This document shows, piece after piece, positions 34,578-36,247 of a stretch of 36,247 nucleotides of DNA (position 1 is its first letter; each line of letters starts with the position of its first letter). Below the pieces are notes generated by a model. That model did no database searches. It was given only the letters and a program-made list of their open reading frames with translations, and had not been told where the DNA came from. Source of the DNA: PGYR01 sp040264895 (GTDB lineage Bacteria; Bacteroidota; Ignavibacteria; Kapaibacteriales; UBA2268). The stretch lies in NCBI GenBank assembly GCA_040264895.1, contig JBDQHL010000011.1, forward strand, positions 1-36,247, given 5' to 3'. The position numbers and the translations under genes are program-made.

Positions 34578-35687
34578 TTACACGTTGAACCTAAAGTGTA
34601 CTACGTCACCATCCTTCACAATATAGTCACGACCTTCCATTCTTAACTTACCGAGTTCTTTTATCTTTTGCTCACTTTCTAATTCAAATAGATCAGTACA
34701 GTGATAAATCTCAGCTTTGATAAAGCCTTTCTCAAAATCGGTATGAATAACACCAGCAGCTTGAGGTGCTGTGCTGCCGTCTTTGTATGTCCAGGCACGG
34801 ACTTCTTTTTCACCAGCAGTGAAGTAAGTTTTAAGGTCAAGTAAATCATATCCTTTGCGAATTAGCTTGTCTAGACCACTCTCATTTAAACCCATTTCTT
34901 GTAAAAATTCTGATTTTTCTTCTGCAGTATCAAGTCCAGCAATTTCTGATTCCAATTTGCCACAAATTACAACAACCTCACTATCATTTTGCTTAGCAAA
35001 TTCACGTACTTTTTGGACATATTCGTTTTCACCTTGTAAGTCATTTTCATCAACATTACAACAATATACCTGTGGCTTAATTGTAATTAAATGAAGATCT
35101 TTTACTGCATTTTGTTCGTCTTCAGTTAAACCTAAGCTACGTGCTGGTTGACCTTGATTAAGTGTGTCTGCAAGCTTTTGATAAATTGGATCAAGTTGTC
35201 TAGCTAAGTCAACTGCTTTTTTATCACTCGATTTGAATACTTTCGCATTCTTATCTTTTCTTTTGAGCACAGATTCCAAATCTGCAAGTGCAAGCTCTGT
35301 TTCTATTGTTTCTATGTCACGAATAGGGTTAATATCTCCATCAACGTGAACTATGTTTTCATCTTCAAAGCATCTTACTACATGAACGATTGCACCAACT
35401 TGTCTGATATTACCAAGAAATTGGTTGCCTAATCCTTCACCTTTTGAAGCACCTTTTACTAAACCAGCAATATCAACAAATTCAACTATTGTAGGTATTA
35501 CTTTTTGAGGCTTTATGAAGCCAGTTATTTTTTCTAATCTTTCATCTGGTACTTCTACAACACCTACATTTGGTTCGATTGTACAAAATGGATAGTTTGC
35601 TGCTTCTGCTGGTGCTGAAGTCAGTGCTTGAAAGATAGTAGATTTACCAACATTAGGTAATCCAACTATACCGCAATTCAATGACAT
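34578..35687 (-). CDS. ychF: redox-regulated ATPase/GTPase YchF
   Basis: 369 residues, the usual length. Obg-related P-loop protein that prefers ATP and associates with ribosomes. G1 GLPNVGKST, G3 DIAGLVKGASKGEGLGNQFL, and the altered G4 (NVDE in place of NKxD) that explains ATP preference. A coiled-coil insertion follows G3, and the TGS domain closes the protein (TYFTAGEKEVRAWTYKDG, AAGVIHTDFEKGFIKAEI, DYIVKDGDVVHFRFNV). First gene of a compact minus-strand operon. Confidence 0.96.
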   Translation of the reverse strand: MSLNCGIVGLPNVGKSTIFQALTSAPAEAANYPFCTIEPNVGVVEVPDERLEKITGFIKPQKVIPTIVEFVDIAGLVKGASKGEGLGNQFLGNIRQVGAIVHVVRCFEDENIVHVDGDINPIRDIETIETELALADLESVLKRKDKNAKVFKSSDKKAVDLARQLDPIYQKLADTLNQGQPARSLGLTEDEQNAVKDLHLITIKPQVYCCNVDENDLQGENEYVQKVREFAKQNDSEVVVICGKLESEIAGLDTAEEKSEFLQEMGLNESGLDKLIRKGYDLLDLKTYFTAGEKEVRAWTYKDGSTAPQAAGVIHTDFEKGFIKAEIYHCTDLFELESEQKIKELGKLRMEGRDYIVKDGDVVHFRFNV

Positions 35688-35758
35688 ATTATTTTCTCTT
35701 TTTTGTTTCTGTTATTAATACGAAATTAATATTTATTTATACTAATTGCTAAATTATA

Positions 35759-35998
35759 CTAATCAGCAACATTGGTTGGTATAACAATTGTAAAGTTAGT
35801 TCCTTTGTTAACTTGACTATCAAAATCTATTGACCCATCAAGTGATTCTATATATCTTTTAGATATTGGTAAGCCTAGTCCTGTACCGGCATTCCCAATC
35901 GTATTTTCCCCTCTGTAGAAAGGTTCGAATACTTTATCTCTCTCATTTTGTGTTATCCCTATTCCGAAAGTTCTCTTGTAGCTGGAAAATATTGATAT
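35759..35998 (-). pseudogene. histidine kinase, C-terminal ATPase fragment
   Basis: A 79-codon frame ending in TAG at 35761-35759 encodes the end of a HATPase domain: FGIGITQNERDKVFEPFYRG, then GNAGTGLGLPISKRYIESLD, GSIDFDSQVNKGTNFTIVIP. It contains the G1 remnant, F-box and G2 box, but nothing upstream: a stop lies immediately before (36001-35999), and the HisKA and N-box parts are absent. It is therefore the tail of a truncated kinase, a different gene from the one at 28173-29853 because the C-termini differ. No start codon supports independent expression. Confidence 0.8.
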
Positions 35999-36012
35999 TC
36001 ATAATTTATAAA

Positions 36013-36171
36013 CTATAGAGTAATAGTTATTAAATAAATAACTCCTAAAGGAATAAACTTTTTTAAAATTAAAAATATGATACAAAAAAAGACACCAGAC
36101 TTGACAACAAAGCCAAAAATTTTTTCTAGTAAATCATCTGTCCAAGGTTCTAAGTTATATTCTTTGTTCAC
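36013..36171 (-). CDS. possible very small membrane ORF
   Basis: A 52-codon frame from GTG at 36171 reads NKEYNLEPWTDDLLEKIFGF then a hydrophobic segment (VFFCIIFLILKKFIPLGVIY), ending TITL and TAG. The amphipathic start, single membrane-like helix and clean frame suggest either a tiny membrane protein or a fragment of a larger one. I recognise no family. It lies directly upstream of the kinase fragment on the same strand. The sequence from 36247 to 36155 (minus) is also open in another frame, so the true arrangement is not clear. Confidence 0.25.
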   Translation of the reverse strand: MNKEYNLEPWTDDLLEKIFGFVVKSGVFFCIIFLILKKFIPLGVIYLITITL

Positions 36172-36247
36172 TTATTTTATCTAATTCTTTCTTTTGATTA
36201 AATTTGCTAAGTAAATTTAAAAAAAAATTAGAATGATACGTTATAAC

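Overview
This is an AT-rich window from a diderm bacterium that looks like a member of the Bacteroidota/Chlorobiota (FCB) group. The evidence is a PorZ-like beta-propeller protein and FlgD-like C-terminal sorting modules of the type IX secretion kind, a carboxypeptidase-regulatory-domain/TonB-dependent-type outer membrane protein, a LamG lipoprotein, two TAnnTTTG promoter-like boxes, and the gene order pheT - coiled coil - zapA - structured RNA - rny. A placement inside the group (for example Ignavibacteria/Kapabacteria versus Bacteroidia) cannot be made from the sequence alone. I saw no tRNA, rRNA or CRISPR.

Layout. 1-372: gene-free leader. 373-4793 (+): a three-gene type I secretion-like operon (ABC exporter with a degenerate ATPase site, HlyD-type adaptor, TolC-type channel). 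4884-6338 (+): murE, isolated from other cell-wall genes. 6438-13445: envelope and secreted proteins, namely a small exported protein, a large outer membrane receptor, a LamG lipoprotein, a frameshifted lamin-tail protein and a PorZ-like protein. 13497-14767: ribH and a divergent FKBP-type prolyl isomerase. 15165-21103 (-): the housekeeping block pheT, long coiled-coil protein, zapA, a structured RNA (6S RNA candidate) and rny. It is bracketed by two intergenic clusters of dispersed repeats that share an identical 37-bp element.

21449-23220: phage debris (a DUF2190-type protein, a capsid C-terminal piece and a portal C-terminal piece joined head to head), then an exported protein interrupted by an in-frame stop. 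23283-28003: an outer membrane protein, rsmB, an MsbA-type ABC exporter and dCMP deaminase. 28173-30991: a decayed hybrid histidine kinase joined head to head with the C-terminal two thirds of a phage terminase. 30992-35687 (-): a compact five-gene operon ychF - thiamine-binding-like protein - rmuC - glutamine amidotransferase - glycosyltransferase. 35759-36247: another histidine kinase C-terminal fragment and a possible very small membrane ORF.

The most unusual parts are the structured RNA in the zapA-rny gap, the predicted hydrolysis-dead ABC exporter, the long coiled-coil protein in the division/RNA-decay block, and the 5'-truncated phage fragments (terminase, portal, capsid). These would fit one Mu-like head module that was scattered and joined head to head to other truncated genes. 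At least five loci are broken, so either real decay or consensus/assembly error must be considered.
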